Positions 8,163 to 18,495 of a DNA stretch of 64,000 nt are shown here, one piece after another; positions within the stretch are counted from its first letter, which is position 1; the number at the start of each line of letters is the position of its first letter. This DNA comes from Rhodohalobacter mucosus (lineage in GTDB: Bacteria > Bacteroidota > Rhodothermia > Balneolales > Balneolaceae): the NCBI RefSeq assembly GCF_003150675.1, contig NZ_QGGB01000001.1, positions 186,001 through 250,000 on the forward strand. The letters run 5' to 3'. Below the pieces are notes generated by a model. It had not been told where the DNA came from. It made no database searches and saw only the letters and a program-made list of their open reading frames with translations. The translations under genes were made by a program, and so were the position numbers.

Positions 8163-9113
8163 ATGATCTCGATTGGCATCGATTTGGGTGGCACCAACAT
8201 CAAGACGGCTCTTGTTCACAGAGAGAAGGGGTTTCTTAAAACATCCTCCATTCCCACCGAGGCCGAGGAGGGCAAGGAACACGTCTTTGACCGCATTGCG
8301 CTTGCAATAGAGGCCTTGCTTAAAGATGAGAAAGATAAACCGATTGGTGTCGGAATGGGGCTTCCCGGAATGGTGAGCATGGACAGAAAAACAGTAAAAA
8401 GTCCTCCCAACCTGCCCGGATGGAAAACAGAAAATGTATCATCAGAAATCGAAAAACGGACCGGGCTTCCCTGTGTAATAGAAAATGATGCAAATCTGGC
8501 TGCACTGGGTTCTGCCCGTTTCGGTGTGGGAACTGAACTGGATTATTTCATTATGGTTACCCTGGGAACCGGGGTTGGCGGCGGCATTATCATCAATAAT
8601 AAAATATATCGCGGCACCACCGGAATGGCGGGTGAACTGGGGCATGTAATTATTGACTACCACGGCCCGTTATCCAACAGTAACACAAGGGGAGGAGTGG
8701 AAGCATACCTGGGGCAGCGTTTTTTAAGCCGCTTTGCCGCAGACCTTATTCGTCAGAATACAGACAACCCCCTGTACATTAAATTTCATAAGGATTTTGA
8801 AAAACTGGAGCCTGTGGACCTTTACAAGGCAGCCAATGAGGACAATAATCTCGCCATTGATATTCTGAGGAAAGCCGGTGAGAAACTCGGCTATGCAATT
8901 GTAAACTATGTCCATATTCTCGATATCCGGAAAATTGTAGTAAGCGGAGGAGTTGCCAAAGCAGGCAAATTTCTCCTGAAACCGGCTTATGACACGGCGG
9001 CAAAATATCTGATGCCTCCTTTTCTGGAAGAATTCGAAATCATCTATGAATCACTTGGAAACGATGCAGCACTTTTAGGAGCGGCAAGCCTGGCGTTCGA
9101 AGAGCTGCAGTGA
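8163..9113 (+). CDS. ROK-family sugar kinase-like protein
   Basis: This 316-residue protein has the actin-like ATPase fold of ROK kinases: phosphate loop IGIDLGGTNIKTAL, VGMGLPGMV, the catalytic region IENDANLAALG, and adenosine motif GTGVGGGIIINN. It probably phosphorylates glucose or another hexose. The zinc-binding CxCGxxGCxE motif that normally follows GELGH is absent. Here the segment reads GPLSNSNTRGGVEAYLG, keeping only the final Glu. It is either a zinc-free ROK subgroup or a protein with altered substrate. Confidence 0.85.
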   Translation: MISIGIDLGGTNIKTALVHREKGFLKTSSIPTEAEEGKEHVFDRIALAIEALLKDEKDKPIGVGMGLPGMVSMDRKTVKSPPNLPGWKTENVSSEIEKRTGLPCVIENDANLAALGSARFGVGTELDYFIMVTLGTGVGGGIIINNKIYRGTTGMAGELGHVIIDYHGPLSNSNTRGGVEAYLGQRFLSRFAADLIRQNTDNPLYIKFHKDFEKLEPVDLYKAANEDNNLAIDILRKAGEKLGYAIVNYVHILDIRKIVVSGGVAKAGKFLLKPAYDTAAKYLMPPFLEEFEIIYESLGNDAALLGAASLAFEELQ

Positions 9114-9130
9114 TCCCGATAATCTGATCC

Positions 9131-11881
9131 ATGCGGATGTTCCTAAAAACATGCAGCCATGCCGGGCTTTTAAAAGCAGCCCCCGTTTTACTTGTGCTCT
9201 GTATGTTGAGTTCGGCTCCTGCCATGGCTCAGGGAGTACCCGACTCCCTGCGAACATCATCGGTGCCCGATACGCTTTCACGTACAGGCCAGACACCATC
9301 GGTGCCCGACACGCTTTCCCGATCCGGTCAGCCCTCACAGGTTCCCCAGTCGCGCGAGGCTGCGCGCGAGTCCGTACCCGATGCGGTAAGTTTTTCGGCA
9401 AGGGATTCTCTTACATTTAACTTCAGGGGTCAGCGAACCGCACTCCTTTATGGGTCCGGCAACGTTAAACATACCAGCGGGGAACTGAGCGCGGGCACCA
9501 TTGAACTCGACCTGGATCAAAACCTGGTACAGGCCACCGCCCAAAGCCCGGCCGATACCCTTTCCTACCCGGTTCTTCGCCAAGATGGACAGAACCTGCG
9601 AAGCAATCGTATCCTGTTCAACTACGAAACGGAACGGGGTAAATTTGAGGTGGCTGAAATATCCGTTCCTGACGGTCATCTGATAGGTACAAAGGTGAAA
9701 AATGTTTCGCAAAGCGAGGTTTTCATTGAAGACGGCATCTACTCCACCTGTCCGCCCGACCATATGTATTACTATATTCAGGCAAAACGGATGAAGGTGG
9801 TGGATGAGGAGGAGGTCTTTTTTACCAATGCGCGTCTGTATATCCTTGATATCCCTTATCCACTGGTCTTCCCATTTGGATACGTACCCGCGGGCATTGA
9901 GTCGCGCCAGTCCGGCCTGCTCGAACCCACCTACGTTTTTCAAAATACCTCTACGCGCGGTATCGGGCTCCAGAACCTGGGCTGGTTTCAGTATTTCAAT
10001 GATTATCTGACGGGACAAATCGCATTTGACGTATTCACTTCAGGTACCATTTTTACAACATCAAGGTGGCAGTACCGTGACACTGACCGCTTCAGCGGCT
10101 CTGTAACTTTGGGTTATTCCTATGAGCGCGGCCTAGAACCCACCGATCCAAACTTTCAGGAGGTTACAAGTAAACGTTTGTCGGTGAGTCATAATCAACA
10201 GATCTCGCCCTATGCCAACCTTACCGCAAATATTAACCTTCAGACTGCGAATTACTTCCAGCGAAACTCATTTGATCCGAATGAGCGGGCGCAGACCAAC
10301 AGTACATCCAGGATATCGTACCGTTACAGCCATCCTGAAAATATTTACAATTTCAGCCTTTCCTCGAGCCTGAATCAGCAATTTACCAGAAACAGCACCC
10401 GTTTCAGCGGTCCGGATATGCAGTTCTCACTTCGCCAGATCACTCCCTTCAAATCAGATCAGCCCGGCGTGAACAGGGAGAGATGGTATGAGAGAATCAG
10501 CATCAATTACAGAAACCAGTTTCGGTCGGACTATAACTTCAGGCCCATTGATGCCGATTCGGCCACCGTTAACTGGCTCGATGCCCTGTTTGACCGCACT
10601 CTTTACGAGGAGGCAACCGGAAACGACGATCACATACGATACGGCCTTGAACAGTCGGCCTCCATTTCCATTGGTCAGCTGATTCCAAGTCAATACCTGA
10701 ATGTCAGCTCCAGCATCAGCTATAACGAGTACTGGTATCCCTCCACAATCAGAAAAGAACTGGATCCGGAAGAAAACCGGCTTGTGTCCCGCCGGGTAGA
10801 CGGATTTGCTGCTGCACGGGATTTCAATACCTCCCTCAATTTCAGCACCACACTGTACGGTATTTCCCAGGCTAAAATCGGGAACCTGGAGGGGTTTCGC
10901 CACACACTGAGGCCAACGGTAAGCTTCAGTTACCGGCCTGATTTTTCGGACGAACGATGGGGCTTTTATCGCGAAGTTCAGTCTGATACCCTCGGCAATA
11001 CGCAGCGATATTCTATTTTTGAGGACGGTATACTCGGAGGGCCCGGGGCAGGTAAAGTTCAATCCATGTCGTTCGATCTGACCAATATCCTGGAAACCAA
11101 GCAGGTGAAGCGGGATACAACGGGCGAGGTGAAGTCAACCAACCTGAAACTGATTGATAACCTGTCGGCAAGTGCAGGTTATAACTTTGCGGCAGACAGC
11201 CTGAAACTGAGCCGTCTGAATGTACGGCTCTCTTCACGGGTGGTTGACGGCTTGCGGCTTCGGGTCAGCGCCAACTACTCGTTTTACACACGGGATGAAA
11301 ACGGGCGTGAAATCGACACCTTTATCTGGAACGCCAGCAATAAAATTCTGCAACCCCTCAATTACAGCCTGAGTTTATCAACCTCCTTCCAGGGCGGCAG
11401 CAACGGGCCTCGTTTAACCACACCGGAATATCGCTCCTACGATCCTCTTGACCAGGCATTTTTCAGTCCCATAGACCCGCGATTTAACGCACAGCCTGTA
11501 CAGCGTGCAGATTCTCCCTGGGGTTTTGGACTGGATTTCAGTTATCGGTGGACCTACAGGTTTGAACGGGAGGCGCAAAAAAGCGCCATTCTCAACGCAA
11601 ACAGTATCCGCTTCAGGCTTACTCCAAAGTGGCAGGTAAATACAAGTATGGGGTACGATTTTATTGAAAAGGATCTCACGCCGGCTCAATTCAGCCTGAC
11701 CCGCAACATGATCTGCTGGAACCTCTCATTCACCTTTAATCCATTCGGTGATTTCCAGTACTATTTCTTCAAGCTTTCACTGAGTAATTCACAAATTGCC
11801 AGCCTTTTCCAGAAACTGCCCGGGCTGAACAACCTGGAACGGAGCTCGTCTCCCACGGGCCGCTCGCCTCGCCGTTATTGA
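9131..11881 (+). CDS. lptD: LPS-assembly protein LptD-like outer-membrane beta-barrel
   Basis: This 916-residue protein has a signal peptide ending in PAMAQG. A low-complexity linker follows, with three repeats of the type VPDTLSRTGQ (about residues 35-75). An OstA/LptD N-terminal domain (about 95-250) has the typical segments AGTIELDLDQNLVQA and SNRILFNYETERGKFEV. The long C-terminal part (about 250-910) is a beta-barrel rich in aromatic girdle strands. LptD inserts lipopolysaccharide into the outer leaflet. The linker repeats are not part of the usual family. Confidence 0.88.
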   Translation: MRMFLKTCSHAGLLKAAPVLLVLCMLSSAPAMAQGVPDSLRTSSVPDTLSRTGQTPSVPDTLSRSGQPSQVPQSREAARESVPDAVSFSARDSLTFNFRGQRTALLYGSGNVKHTSGELSAGTIELDLDQNLVQATAQSPADTLSYPVLRQDGQNLRSNRILFNYETERGKFEVAEISVPDGHLIGTKVKNVSQSEVFIEDGIYSTCPPDHMYYYIQAKRMKVVDEEEVFFTNARLYILDIPYPLVFPFGYVPAGIESRQSGLLEPTYVFQNTSTRGIGLQNLGWFQYFNDYLTGQIAFDVFTSGTIFTTSRWQYRDTDRFSGSVTLGYSYERGLEPTDPNFQEVTSKRLSVSHNQQISPYANLTANINLQTANYFQRNSFDPNERAQTNSTSRISYRYSHPENIYNFSLSSSLNQQFTRNSTRFSGPDMQFSLRQITPFKSDQPGVNRERWYERISINYRNQFRSDYNFRPIDADSATVNWLDALFDRTLYEEATGNDDHIRYGLEQSASISIGQLIPSQYLNVSSSISYNEYWYPSTIRKELDPEENRLVSRRVDGFAAARDFNTSLNFSTTLYGISQAKIGNLEGFRHTLRPTVSFSYRPDFSDERWGFYREVQSDTLGNTQRYSIFEDGILGGPGAGKVQSMSFDLTNILETKQVKRDTTGEVKSTNLKLIDNLSASAGYNFAADSLKLSRLNVRLSSRVVDGLRLRVSANYSFYTRDENGREIDTFIWNASNKILQPLNYSLSLSTSFQGGSNGPRLTTPEYRSYDPLDQAFFSPIDPRFNAQPVQRADSPWGFGLDFSYRWTYRFEREAQKSAILNANSIRFRLTPKWQVNTSMGYDFIEKDLTPAQFSLTRNMICWNLSFTFNPFGDFQYYFFKLSLSNSQIASLFQKLPGLNNLERSSSPTGRSPRRY

Positions 11882-11924
11882 TTTTATAAAATGCACGGTG
11901 CACAAAAAGCCGGATTGAATTGAA

Positions 11925-12527
11925 TTATCCGTTGCCGCTTTCGCGATTTTTCAGGTATTGGATAATGTACTTACCGAACATATCGAACTCCAGGTTTACC
12001 CGGTCACCTTCCGATTTGTCTATCAGATTGGTGTGTTCCCAGGTATAGGGGATAATCGCGACCGTAAACCGGTTTTTCTCATGCCGCGCTATCGTAAGGC
12101 TGATTCCGTCGATGGCAATACTGCCGCGCCCAACCACAAGATCACTGAATTCCTGGGGGTACTCCACTGAAATCAGCAGATCGGCGTCTTTCTGGTCAAT
12201 GGACGTGATTACACCGGTAGTATCGACATGACCCTGCACCAGGTGGCCTTCAATTCCTTTATCAAGCGTGAGAGATCGCTCCAGGTTCACAGGGCTTCCC
12301 TCCTTTAAATCACCCAGACTTGTTTTTCTGAGTGTTTCCTCAACGCACTGCACATGAAACTGATCGCCATTAAAGGATACGACCGTGAGGCAAACCCCAT
12401 TCACGGCGATACTCTCATCCTCATGTGTATTTCCGGCAAAGGAACAGGCAATTGCGAGCTCCTTTCCGCCCTTCATTTTTTTAATGGCTGACACCCTGCC
12501 CACTTCAGAAATTATACCGGTAAACAT
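11925..12527 (-). CDS. ribE: Riboflavin synthase alpha chain
   Basis: Riboflavin synthase makes riboflavin from two molecules of 6,7-dimethyl-8-ribityllumazine. The 200-residue protein shows two lumazine-binding beta-barrel repeats: the first starts MFTGIISEVGRV and contains VNGVCLTVV; the second contains LVQGHVDTTGVI and IDGISLTI. It starts 3 bp after the ribD stop and is clearly co-transcribed with it. The remaining riboflavin genes (ribBA, ribH) are not in the window. Confidence 0.96.
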   Translation of the reverse strand: MFTGIISEVGRVSAIKKMKGGKELAIACSFAGNTHEDESIAVNGVCLTVVSFNGDQFHVQCVEETLRKTSLGDLKEGSPVNLERSLTLDKGIEGHLVQGHVDTTGVITSIDQKDADLLISVEYPQEFSDLVVGRGSIAIDGISLTIARHEKNRFTVAIIPYTWEHTNLIDKSEGDRVNLEFDMFGKYIIQYLKNRESGNG

Positions 12528-12530
12528 AAT

Positions 12531-13667
12531 CTATAGATTTGCAGTTAATAACATATCGGAGCCGCTTTGCTCCCATTTAAAATCACGGAACGGGACGATA
12601 TCCTCCATGCGCTGAACATTCAGGCCCGAAATTGATTTTGTTCCGCCACCCAGCAGCTTTGGTGAAATAAAAAGACGAAGACGATCAACCAGGCCGGCCC
12701 TGACCAATGCGGAAGACAGATCCCTTCCTCCCTCAACAAGAAGCGAGTGAATACCGTTGTCATGCAGCTTTCGAAGAGCGTCTTTCAGCCGCACGTGCCC
12801 TCCCGACTTTTCCGCGTGGATGACTTCTCCCCTGAAGTAATTGCTTTGCAGCATTTTCAGCATGGGGTCCGACTCTTTCTCCCATTTCTCCCGGTTATGG
12901 GTTATCACGATTGTTTTCTCCTCATACTGATCGGATAACAGATTCAGGTGCCGCGGCAGTTCAAAGGGCCCGTCAATTACCACCCTTTTCGGCTGCCTGC
13001 CCTCTACCAGCCGTACCGTAAGCGAAGGATTGTCGTGCAGAGCCGTATTGCGACCCACCATCACGGCATCATCCTCACTTCTCCACCGGTGTACCAACTT
13101 CCTCGACTCTTCGCAAGAGATCCATTTTGAATCACCGTTTGGCGCTGCGATATAGCCATCGGCCGTCTGGGCAATTTTAAGCGTCACAAAAGGCCTGCCC
13201 AATTCAAGAGCGTGAAGCCACGTTTCATTCAGCTTCTCTGCCTCTTTCTGCAAAACACCTGTAATGACCTCAATATCTGCCGCTTTCAGCTTTTTAATGC
13301 CTTTGCCGTTTACAGAAGGGTGAGGATCTTTCATTGCAATAACCACCCGGGCAATTGGCAGTTCAGCGAGCATATCGGCACAGGGCGGCGTTTTACCGGT
13401 ATGGGAACACGGCTCAAGAGTAACCACAACCGTAGCGTTTTTCAGCAGCTCACGGTTCTCAACCGATTGAACGGCATTTACCTCTGCATGTGCCTTGCCG
13501 TATCTTTCGTGATAACCCTCCCCAATGATGTTTCCGTCTTTAGAAACGATCACACATCCTACCATCGGATTCGGCGACACATAGCCTTTTCCCCGCAGGG
13601 CAAGGTTTAAAGCACGCTGCATCCAAAGCCGGTAATTTCCATTTTGCTGGGCTGCTGAATCACTCAT
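12531..13667 (-). CDS. ribD: Bifunctional riboflavin deaminase/reductase RibD
   Basis: The 378-residue protein joins two domains. Residues about 10-150 are the pyrimidine deaminase, with zinc motifs HAEVNAV and PCSHTGKTPPC. Residues about 155-375 are the 5-amino-6-ribosylamino-uracil reductase, with KIAQTADGYIA, VMVGRNTAL and LLVEGGRDLSSAL. Together they carry out two steps of riboflavin synthesis. It heads the ribD-ribE operon. Confidence 0.96.
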   Translation of the reverse strand: MSDSAAQQNGNYRLWMQRALNLALRGKGYVSPNPMVGCVIVSKDGNIIGEGYHERYGKAHAEVNAVQSVENRELLKNATVVVTLEPCSHTGKTPPCADMLAELPIARVVIAMKDPHPSVNGKGIKKLKAADIEVITGVLQKEAEKLNETWLHALELGRPFVTLKIAQTADGYIAAPNGDSKWISCEESRKLVHRWRSEDDAVMVGRNTALHDNPSLTVRLVEGRQPKRVVIDGPFELPRHLNLLSDQYEEKTIVITHNREKWEKESDPMLKMLQSNYFRGEVIHAEKSGGHVRLKDALRKLHDNGIHSLLVEGGRDLSSALVRAGLVDRLRLFISPKLLGGGTKSISGLNVQRMEDIVPFRDFKWEQSGSDMLLTANL

Positions 13668-13855
13668 AAAACTCTTCTGAACTGAGGATGCTATGAAGTT
13701 AACGTTATTCCGTAAGAAGGATTTATCAATTCTAAATACTCTCTAAAAATTTTTCAGGCGTTTGTTGTGAAGATGGCCGAATCCTCAGCCCGACCGACAG
13801 AGGGAGTTACAGCTCTCCGAATCTGAGCCTGCAGTGCAGAATGGCATCTTCAATG

Positions 13856-13893
13856 AAAATAAAAAGGGCAGAAGATATCCGATCTCCTGCCCT
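13856..13893 (-). terminator. Rho-independent terminator after the PpiD/SurA-like gene
   Basis: On the minus strand GGGCAG pairs with CTGCCC around a 15-nt loop that contains a further short stem, and TTTTTATTTT follows. It lies 42 bp past the stop codon of the chaperone gene, separating it from ribD. Confidence 0.75.
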
Positions 13894-13934
13894 CCAAATT
13901 CGTTCATTTTCTACAATGCAGAATCTCTGTGAGA

Positions 13935-15707
13935 TCAGCGCAGAATCCGGTCGCGGTTATCCTGAATTGATGCGTCTTCTTTCAGCCTGTCAATAAATAC
14001 CTGGTTAAATGCCATGAATTTCTGCTGCTCGAGCCGATTGCGAAGTGTATTCTGCTGCTCAGCAGTCATGTTCTGCGCATCAGCCATGTCCATATTTACC
14101 ACCCGAATAACAAAAACTGCATTGGAACCCTGTATCGCACCGGACATACCGCCTTCTTCCATACCAAAAATTGCACCGATTACTTCCACTTCACGGCCTG
14201 CACCGGGTATCGTGGTACTGCTGTATCTTACACCTTCCGCTTCGGATATTTCAGTGTCGAGTGCCGAAGCAAGGCTCTCGAGGTCGGAATTGGCTGTAAG
14301 CTGTTCGGTGACTGCAGCCAGCGCCTGAACCTGACGTTTGTCGTTACGCAGCGCATTTTCAACCTGTGTTCTTACTTCATCAAATGGCCGCGTGCCTGCG
14401 GGCGTACGCTCGAGCATCTGTGCTACGATAAATTGGTCATTCAATTCAATAGGTTCTGAAATGCTGTTCACACTTAAATCTTCAAGTGCATCTACTGCAA
14501 CCTGGCTTTGCCCCAGACCGGGAATAAATGGAGTGTCTTTTGTAGCGGTGGCTTCCCGGACAGGCTTGTCATTGCGCTCCGCTTCTTCCTCAAAACTTTC
14601 GGATTCCGCATAAAACTTGAACTCGCTTGCCTCTTCAGCAAGTCGGTCGATTGTAGCAATGGGATCAGCGATGACATCGTAGGAAAGTACTGCAAATTTA
14701 ATCTCATCTCCCTGCTGATCAATCTTTTTGAACAGGTGCGGGTTGCCATTAACCATCTCAACATCCGAAACTTCTCCGATCTCAAGGTCCACAACGGGAC
14801 TGAACTCCTCACGAATATTATCAACGTTTACGTAAGCTCCCCGGAACGGAGTGGATGACTGGTACCGCAGCACGAAAAGGGAATCATTTTCTGCAGATTC
14901 AAACGCTGATCGAAGGTCCTCAATTTCTCTGACGGTATTCAGCGTATCTTCGGCGGTGGGTGTTTTATCCCAGCTTACATACCGGAACCTGTAGGTCTCC
15001 TCTCTTTGGTACAGATCGGAGTTCTCCCTGTAATACTGCTGAAGTTCCGAATCGGTCATTGAAATTTCCTCGTCCTGAATCTCGCTGTAAGGAAAACGAA
15101 CAAATTCTATATCAGCAAAGGAGTTTTCTCTCACATACTCATTCCGGATCTCCATGGGAGTTACTCTCAGCCCGGACGAAATGTAGTTATTGAGTTTTTG
15201 CTGACGGCGATTCTCTCGCAGCTGCTGCTCAATGAGGATCCAAACTTCACTGTTTTCGGGTGAATCGATGGCCGTTTGAAGGGCAATTCGGTCAATCTGA
15301 CCGGTCTCGTCAGCAAACTGCTGCCTGATAAAAGGATCAGGATTATCTCCGGTTACCATTTCCATCAATTCGGTGTCTGTAACCGTGATGCCAAGTTCAT
15401 CCATTTTTTGGCGAATCAGGCGTGCGGCAACCAGGTCTTCCCAGGCCTGATTTTCGTACAGGGCCCTGATTTCGGGCGACATCGGGTTTCCGGATTGCTG
15501 ATTGAACTGTTCTGTATAGAAGCTAACCCGCTGATTGTATTCATTCAGGGTGATTTCGTCACCATTTACAATACCGAGACTTCTTGGTCCCTGGGTCACC
15601 CCACCAAAAAAGTCGACGTCTGCGAGCACCCATAAAATTCCAAACGAGAAAATCAGTATCCACAAAATGGAGGACGTACTGTTTCTCATTTTTTCCATTA
15701 CACCCAT
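13935..15707 (-). CDS. PpiD/SurA-like periplasmic folding factor (peptidylprolyl isomerase)
   Basis: This 590-residue protein has one N-terminal membrane anchor (SSILWILIFSFGILWVLADV). A SurA_N/PpiD-type chaperone domain follows (about residues 40-210), with the segment IVNGDEITLNEYNQRV. One or two parvulin-like regions lie in the middle and C-terminal parts (about 220-500). This layout matches PpiD, an inner-membrane chaperone that helps outer-membrane proteins leave the Sec translocon. The active parvulin residues are not obvious, so it may act as a pure chaperone. Confidence 0.8.
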   Translation of the reverse strand: MGVMEKMRNSTSSILWILIFSFGILWVLADVDFFGGVTQGPRSLGIVNGDEITLNEYNQRVSFYTEQFNQQSGNPMSPEIRALYENQAWEDLVAARLIRQKMDELGITVTDTELMEMVTGDNPDPFIRQQFADETGQIDRIALQTAIDSPENSEVWILIEQQLRENRRQQKLNNYISSGLRVTPMEIRNEYVRENSFADIEFVRFPYSEIQDEEISMTDSELQQYYRENSDLYQREETYRFRYVSWDKTPTAEDTLNTVREIEDLRSAFESAENDSLFVLRYQSSTPFRGAYVNVDNIREEFSPVVDLEIGEVSDVEMVNGNPHLFKKIDQQGDEIKFAVLSYDVIADPIATIDRLAEEASEFKFYAESESFEEEAERNDKPVREATATKDTPFIPGLGQSQVAVDALEDLSVNSISEPIELNDQFIVAQMLERTPAGTRPFDEVRTQVENALRNDKRQVQALAAVTEQLTANSDLESLASALDTEISEAEGVRYSSTTIPGAGREVEVIGAIFGMEEGGMSGAIQGSNAVFVIRVVNMDMADAQNMTAEQQNTLRNRLEQQKFMAFNQVFIDRLKEDASIQDNRDRILR

Positions 15708-15839
15708 GAAGAGATCCTCTGAAAAGTACTTTAAAAGTTATGTTTCTAATAAATTTTTTGAGCCTGAAAATATACGACAACATCTTGCGAGTCGCAATTC
15801 TGCCATCCTTTAACGGGGAAGGGCGAAGATCATTTTAAT

Positions 15840-16772
15840 CTAAAAAAGTTCAATGATATTCATATGCCGCAGATACCTGCCGGGCTCTTCATTCAGGTTC
15901 CTGATCAGTTCCTTAAGTTCCCTCGAAAGTTCTTCTACATTGTCATAAACGGCCGGGTCGTTCACCAGTTTACCGATAGTACCCTCTCCGCTGTTGATCT
16001 TGTCAAGTATCTGATTAAGGTTGGATGTTGCGCTTTCCAGTTCCGTTCTCAGAAGTTCCAGTTCCGAGATGTTTTTCTCCAGCGACACCATGATACTGTC
16101 TACCCGGGGGCTGTTGTCGGCGGCAAGGGTATCGAGCCGGCTTAGCATTTGTGAGCCGGAGGTGATTGCGCGGCTGATATCCTGCTGGCGTTGCGTAAGT
16201 ATGAGAGAGAGCTGTTCGGCGGCCTGAGATGCGCTTACAATGGTTTCATCGAGTGTGGCGCGTGTACTGTCATCAAACGTAGAGTTCAGCTGCCTCAAAA
16301 AAGTGTTCAGCTCAGACAGGGATTCCGATACGTCTCCTGCGATCTCCTCACTCCGGCTGCCCAGCACTTCCGTCACGCTTTCCACATATTCACCTTCAAT
16401 CTCATCTCCGTACTCAATATTGCTGTCTGAATCGCCTAATCTGAGCACGATCGATTTTCCCTCCACAATACCCAGCGAAGTAAGCTGTGCCACGGTATCG
16501 TCGGGTATCGGAAAATCACCGTCAAGGCTCATTGTTACCTTCACACGGCCATTGCGGTTCAGCTCCACTGAGCTAACCGAACCCACCTTTACGCCGCTTA
16601 CATTTACCAGGCTGCCGCGGCTGATTCCGTCACCCCTGTCGAATGTTGCGGTTATCTGGAAAGTCTGCCTGAAGATGGGGATGTCCCGCATAAAGCGAAA
16701 TCCGACAAAGGCAATCATAAACGCCACAAGCACCGTGATCCCTACTTTTACTTCATTACTCAGGTTTAGCAT
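15840..16772 (-). CDS. mlaD: MCE/MlaD-type lipid transport substrate-binding protein
   Basis: This 310-residue protein has an N-terminal membrane helix (VGITVLVAFMIAFVGFRFM). The MCE domain follows (about residues 35-120, with DRGDGISRGSLVNVSGVKVG and SLGIVEGKSIVLR), then a long helical C-terminus. MlaD proteins bind phospholipids between the inner and outer membranes. It is the last gene of the mlaE-mlaF-mlaD run, 12 bp after mlaF. MlaA, MlaB and MlaC are not seen in the window. Confidence 0.92.
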   Translation of the reverse strand: MLNLSNEVKVGITVLVAFMIAFVGFRFMRDIPIFRQTFQITATFDRGDGISRGSLVNVSGVKVGSVSSVELNRNGRVKVTMSLDGDFPIPDDTVAQLTSLGIVEGKSIVLRLGDSDSNIEYGDEIEGEYVESVTEVLGSRSEEIAGDVSESLSELNTFLRQLNSTFDDSTRATLDETIVSASQAAEQLSLILTQRQQDISRAITSGSQMLSRLDTLAADNSPRVDSIMVSLEKNISELELLRTELESATSNLNQILDKINSGEGTIGKLVNDPAVYDNVEELSRELKELIRNLNEEPGRYLRHMNIIELF

Positions 16773-16784
16773 AGTTCATTAAGC

Positions 16785-17519
16785 TTATAATTGATATTCA
16801 CTGGCAGTCACAAATTCGAGCAGCCCCTTATGGTCGGTACGTCTCATTTCATCAACGGTTCCGAACCAGCTCAGCTTGTGTTTGTCCAGAAAAGCCACTT
16901 TATCGGCTACTTTTAAAACGCTGTGCATGTCGTGTGTAATCACCACAGAGGTAATATTGAGCCCCTGGGCCATCGACATGATCAACCCATTTATTTCATC
17001 CGCTGTTTGCGGATCAAGCCCTGATGTGGGCTCATCGTACATGATATATTTGGGCTCGAGCACAATGGCCCTGGCCAGGCCCACTCTTTTCCTCATACCT
17101 CCTGAAAGTTCCGAGGTCTCTTTGTCCGAAGCATCCTGAAGGTTCACATATTCCAGGCAGTGCATCACCCGCTCCCGGATTTCCGCCTCGCTCCGGTCTG
17201 TAAAATACCTCAGCGGAAACGCTACGTTCTCGAAGGTATTGATTGAATCGAAGAGTGCTGACCCCTGAAAAAGAATTCCAAATTCCTGCCGCAGTTTTCT
17301 TTGGTCCACGTAATCAAGACTGAACAGATCTTTTCCATCGATAATTACCTTTCCGCTGTCGGGCGTGAGCAGAGCATTGATGTGTTTCAGCAGAACAGAT
17401 TTGCCGCAGCCGGAACGTCCGATTACCGCAACCGTTTCATTGTCATCAATGCTGAAGCTTACATCCTCCCATACGAGAAGGTCGTCAAAACTTTTTGTAA
17501 GGTTTTGAATTTCGATCAT
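16785..17519 (-). CDS. mlaF: ABC transporter ATPase, MlaF type
   Basis: This 244-residue ATPase has Walker A GRSGCGKSV, the signature LSGGMRKRVGLARA (the GGMRKR form is typical of MlaF) and Walker B YIMYDEPTSGLD. It powers the MCE lipid transporter. It overlaps the end of the permease gene by 4 bp and is followed by the MCE gene after 12 bp. Confidence 0.94.
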   Translation of the reverse strand: MIEIQNLTKSFDDLLVWEDVSFSIDDNETVAVIGRSGCGKSVLLKHINALLTPDSGKVIIDGKDLFSLDYVDQRKLRQEFGILFQGSALFDSINTFENVAFPLRYFTDRSEAEIRERVMHCLEYVNLQDASDKETSELSGGMRKRVGLARAIVLEPKYIMYDEPTSGLDPQTADEINGLIMSMAQGLNITSVVITHDMHSVLKVADKVAFLDKHKLSWFGTVDEMRRTDHKGLLEFVTASEYQL

Positions 17520-18253
17520 AGTAGTATAGCTGCCAGGATAAAATCAGCAAGTAGAATAAGAATACAGCTCAATACGGTTGCATCGGTTGTACTTTTACCC
17601 ACTCCTTCTGCCCCGCCCGTTGCAAAATACCCTTTGTAACATGAAACAGACGTAATAATAAATCCAAATACGAACATCTTCACGAATCCGAAAACAACAT
17701 TCCATGGATAAAAGTACATGCGGGCTCCCTGAAGAAAATCAGCCGGAGGGACAGTTCCGGAAAAATACCCGGCGGAGATTCCCCCTCCGATCCCAAAAAT
17801 GCTTGCAACGATATAGAGAACCGGAAACATCAGGATTCCCGCGAGCACTCTCGGAACCACCAGGAAAGAGACAGAGTTGAAGCCCATCGACTCCAGGGCG
17901 TCGATCTGTTCGCTTACGCGCATCGTGCCGAGCTCTGTTGCAACACGCGCCCCCACCTTTCCGGCAAGAACAAGGCTGGAGATAACGGCGGCCAGCTCAA
18001 TCAGAATCGACTCCGACACAATTGCACCGATTGTAGAAAGGGGAATAAAAGCAGATTCCAGCTGGTAGGCCGATTGCAGCGTCATCACCGAACCCGTAAA
18101 AATACCGGTAAGTACAATAATGGGCACGGAATCATAGCCTACCTTCACCAGTTCCTGGAACAGATTCTTGCGATACGTGCTGAATTCCGTTGATGAACGA
18201 AGGGCCTGATAAAGCAGTGTGCTGTATTTCCCTAACTCGTTGAGAGACTGCAT
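17516..18253 (-). CDS. mlaE: ABC transporter permease, MlaE type
   Basis: This 245-residue membrane protein has about five to six hydrophobic segments and MlaE motifs such as VATELGTMRVSEQIDALESMG and VVPRVLAGILMFPVL. It is the permease of the Mla-type phospholipid transporter and the first gene of the operon. The divergent aroC gene begins 242 bp away. Confidence 0.94.
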   Translation of the reverse strand: MQSLNELGKYSTLLYQALRSSTEFSTYRKNLFQELVKVGYDSVPIIVLTGIFTGSVMTLQSAYQLESAFIPLSTIGAIVSESILIELAAVISSLVLAGKVGARVATELGTMRVSEQIDALESMGFNSVSFLVVPRVLAGILMFPVLYIVASIFGIGGGISAGYFSGTVPPADFLQGARMYFYPWNVVFGFVKMFVFGFIITSVSCYKGYFATGGAEGVGKSTTDATVLSCILILLADFILAAILL

Positions 18254-18495
18254 GGATTACTTTTCAACCTGACATATAGGAAACCTGAAAGAAACGTTTC
18301 GGTCTATGCTTTTGATTTTATTATATAAATTAACATGGACATATGCTTCAGCTTACGCAGCAACCCCGGATACGGGTTTTTACTATCGAAAGATGGAACT
18401 TAAAGTTTTTATCAGCCGATTAACAATAAAAGCAGGTAGCTAATTTATCTCTTATCTTCCTGAAAATCTCAGACGATCTCTAATTCAATCATCTT

